From positions 248,001 through 312,000 of the forward strand of contig CANNFM010000001.1 in the NCBI GenBank assembly GCA_947503835.1: a stretch of DNA of 64,000 nt, given 5' to 3'. The position numbers and the translations under genes are program-made. Under the pieces are notes generated by a model. The model was not told the origin of the DNA and searched no databases. It worked only from the letters and a program-made list of their open reading frames with translations. Positions within the stretch are counted from its first letter, which is position 1. Every line of letters starts with the position of its first letter. The stretch is from an uncultured Aquimarina sp. (GTDB lineage Bacteria; Bacteroidota; Bacteroidia; Flavobacteriales; Flavobacteriaceae). Of this stretch, positions 63,001-64,000 are shown in pieces.

Positions 63001-64000
63001 TATCTGCTTCAGAAGCCTTAGGATCCGCTTGAGTTTGCATGATATGTATAAAATCAAGTTCTGTTAATTGCAGGTCTACTTTTACATATTCTAACGCTTT
63101 TTCTGCTTTTTCATCTGTAGTCTGTATATCTTCGAATACCTGCTCTAACAAAGCTTTTTCTCCATTATATAAGGGCAATGCATCTCCGGGATTTGGATTT
63201 CCATATACTTTTCTCATCATTACATCAAATCCTTCAACATCGTGCAATTCTCTAAGGTTTTGTTGTCTTTGATGTATGATTTTTTTCTCATGAGCCTTTT
63301 CCAAGTGCCCATATACAGGCATCCAATCTGTAGGAATACCCTCTTTTTCTTCTTGATGTTTTAGAAAAATAAGATCAAAATCATTTCTTTTTAAAAATAG
63401 CTCTTGTGTTACATAGGAAATCGCAGCTGCATCCTCTTTTTTTACTGCTTCATTCAGCTCAAAAATATCCCCAATCTGATTCCCTGGAAAGTCCGGAAGG
63501 GCATCTCCAGGATTCGGGTGTCCCAAGGCCATTTCTATCATATCGATAAAGGCTGCATCCTTGGTTTTACCACGTTCTTGATGTGTATTTTGGATGGTAA
63601 GAAACTCCTTTGTTACAAAAACATTTTTAAGTTGTGTGATTTGAGCCTTGCTAATTACTGTATCTTCATTAGTGATGTACTGCAATTGATTCCCCGAAGC
63701 GTCTTCTCCGGCCTCTAATACAGTTCCCTTGTTTACTTCTAGGTATTCAGTATTCTCTTCTAACGCTAATAATACATTGACCACATCCGGCACTGCTTCT
63801 TTTGTACTCAATCCAAGACGTTCTCTAAAATAAAAATCAAGATGTCTTTCTGTAAGTCCATTCATTTTGGATTTCACGTGATTTAATAACTTTAAGAAAG
63901 TCATAAATAGTGCTACGTGAGGTTTGGATAGTTTGGCTTTCTTTTCTGAATCCTTATAAAAACGTTCAGGATTTTCTACATATTCAGCTAATAGATCAGC
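60074..64000 (-). CDS. Afp11-like baseplate J wedge protein, locus 2 (cut by window end)
   Basis: The frame is open to the window end; the 5' part is missing. The Met at 63904 is internal, because the codons before it encode SKPHVALFMTFLKLL, which aligns with KQPHIALVFTFLEVF-type sequence near residue 260 of the locus 1 copy. The visible 1308 residues include RHLDFYFRERLGL, the fingerprint GFAISSPTLLLQDGKRTIEI, and the baseplate J-like part VSERLRHKNRTLTMWDYEHV, FPQIYKTKCLPAKDRTGGVD. An insertion absent from locus 1 carries two repeats with NPNPGDALP-type motifs about 108 residues apart. It belongs to the wedge complex of the second particle. Confidence 0.9.
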   Translation of the reverse strand, partial: ADLLAEYVENPERFYKDSEKKAKLSKPHVALFMTFLKLLNHVKSKMNGLTERHLDFYFRERLGLSTKEAVPDVVNVLLALEENTEYLEVNKGTVLEAGEDASGNQLQYITNEDTVISKAQITQLKNVFVTKEFLTIQNTHQERGKTKDAAFIDMIEMALGHPNPGDALPDFPGNQIGDIFELNEAVKKEDAAAISYVTQELFLKRNDFDLIFLKHQEEKEGIPTDWMPVYGHLEKAHEKKIIHQRQQNLRELHDVEGFDVMMRKVYGNPNPGDALPLYNGEKALLEQVFEDIQTTDEKAEKALEYVKVDLQLTELDFIHIMQTQADPKASEADKDKVYKSLESAERQVRSVSIFPPSIEKLSDIYATTDAKEFVFSKYDEEAESKRFKTFGNRQFSISDHSLKPSEIGFAISSPTLLLQDGKRTIEILLDLGQEDTTIESLQSIFDKNDPFQTYLSSNEQWFTPNKVTYSLGDYVGATSEIPLDIIVNDTTITSIDNQSFDITDVGKYIVDTTQKIYKIIGIKDTSILEVQEVGLIDENVDKAQKYAPDQVYLNALKIAIQLQDNDPPVISFGSGSSSFVASEHPTLVCTLHHFLEEEKGEERYRSNYEHLINLGLQKAHIRVDVKGMQQSTLQNDQNTIDTKKPFEPFGFQPEIGSSFYIANEEIAQKRIKDLHLEMEWVQQPKSLTEYYKNYWLIQANHTEEELAALSEEELSELIEQRLATNAAIIEDDGDFKADVFFHDRNAEVLLSTMIENPEGDKVSEGFSLFTKEGTISIADVPFRMQETSPDYEYKERFDIEMDEEEVVSWDRYFRIELTPVNFQHTVYNTLFTKQALSGKEEIKNLRINLPYQPKLKKLGVSYTACVDITANTQSAKSANNIFHIHPFGYDLLIPGNEANLIPVYTNEGSLYLGIDQLKTPQILSVLFQMAEGSADPDIQKPELQWSYIRNNEWEIITPSGILEDTTNGLVNTGIVKIKIPADATTGGTLMPNDLHWIKICAFKDINGISDTIDIRSQVVSATLSSVEVDPTHFENPLPIDTITEVLNPIPEVAKIIQPFTSSKGKPAEKGNALYKRVSERLRHKNRTLTMWDYEHVILNQFPQIYKTKCLPAKDRTGGVDVIVVPDIKGKLPFDPFAPKVAADTLFQIEKYAQMQAPTYANISVTNPLYLQVSTECIVKFYEGYDEGFYKNKLIEEIKRFMSPWAYDEDRDIQIGGSLHASVIINFIAERPYIDYVANLKLFQSEDGETFTDVRSLHNGKSIVIPSKSNMIMVAAQIHEVYVVNEGEFEEDSFEGINYMEINKDFIVR

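Overview
The window comes from an AT-rich genome of the phylum Bacteroidota, most likely a marine member of the Flavobacteriaceae. The signs are the gene families, short A/T-rich leaders instead of strong Shine-Dalgarno sites, TPR-plus-HTH regulators of Bacteroidota type and intergenic hairpins common in that phylum. The species cannot be read from the sequence. Nearly all genes lie on the minus strand, so functional order runs from high to low coordinates. The one clear plus-strand gene is at 45015-45578.

Region 1 (36439 down to about 12500) is a nearly gapless operon for an extracellular contractile injection system (eCIS; Afp/PVC/MAC/AlgoCIS family). It encodes a DUF4255 cap or terminator protein, an unknown 449-residue protein, the sheath, two unknown acidic cysteine-rich proteins, two tube proteins, a 55-residue DUF5908 protein missed by length cut-offs, a LysM baseplate hub protein, a VgrG-like spike, a PAAR tip, a gp25-like baseplate protein, two very large baseplate wedge proteins, a CIS tape-measure protein and a small membrane protein. 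A PAS-LuxR regulator (36666-37355) sits just upstream. The second wedge protein carries an insertion of about 1,200 residues built from repeated beta-alpha units.

Region 2 (12499 down to 1) is the payload tail of that operon. It holds a 1035-residue DUF4157 protein ending in a deaminase-like toxin domain, an Lgt-like membrane enzyme translationally coupled to it, a 1780-residue DUF4157 protein ending in a PD-(D/E)XK-like nuclease domain, four small genes (one HEAT-like, two paralogous to each other) that are candidate immunity or accessory genes, and the start of a vanadium-dependent haloperoxidase-like gene cut by the window edge.

Region 3 (36.4-45.6 kb) separates the two eCIS loci. It holds regulators (PAS-LuxR; an alpha/beta hydrolase-cyclase-like-AraC fusion; a TPR-transmembrane-HTH protein), a lipoprotein and 4-TM protein pair, an N-acetylmuramoyl-L-alanine amidase, an array of 21-bp repeats and a secreted protein of unknown function.

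Region 4 (64000 down to 45.7 kb) is the distal part of a second, separate eCIS locus. It encodes an Afp11-like wedge (cut by the window end), two tail fibres sharing one attachment domain but ending in different heads (phage tail-collar or C1q-like), a compact Afp12-like wedge, a second tape-measure protein, the AAA+ ATPase, and three DUF4157-type payload proteins ending in a lipase-like domain, an unknown beta-rich domain and a cysteine-protease-like domain. Related palindromic repeats lie in every gap between these payload genes, and a remnant of a second AAA+ gene 3' end lies beside the first one.

The payload proteins of the two loci carry two different conserved N-terminal leaders, which suggests that each particle has its own loading signal. 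The most unusual items are the giant wedge insertion, the Lgt-like enzyme inside the payload operon, the two leader classes, the repeat-bounded payload cassettes and the fibre head exchange.
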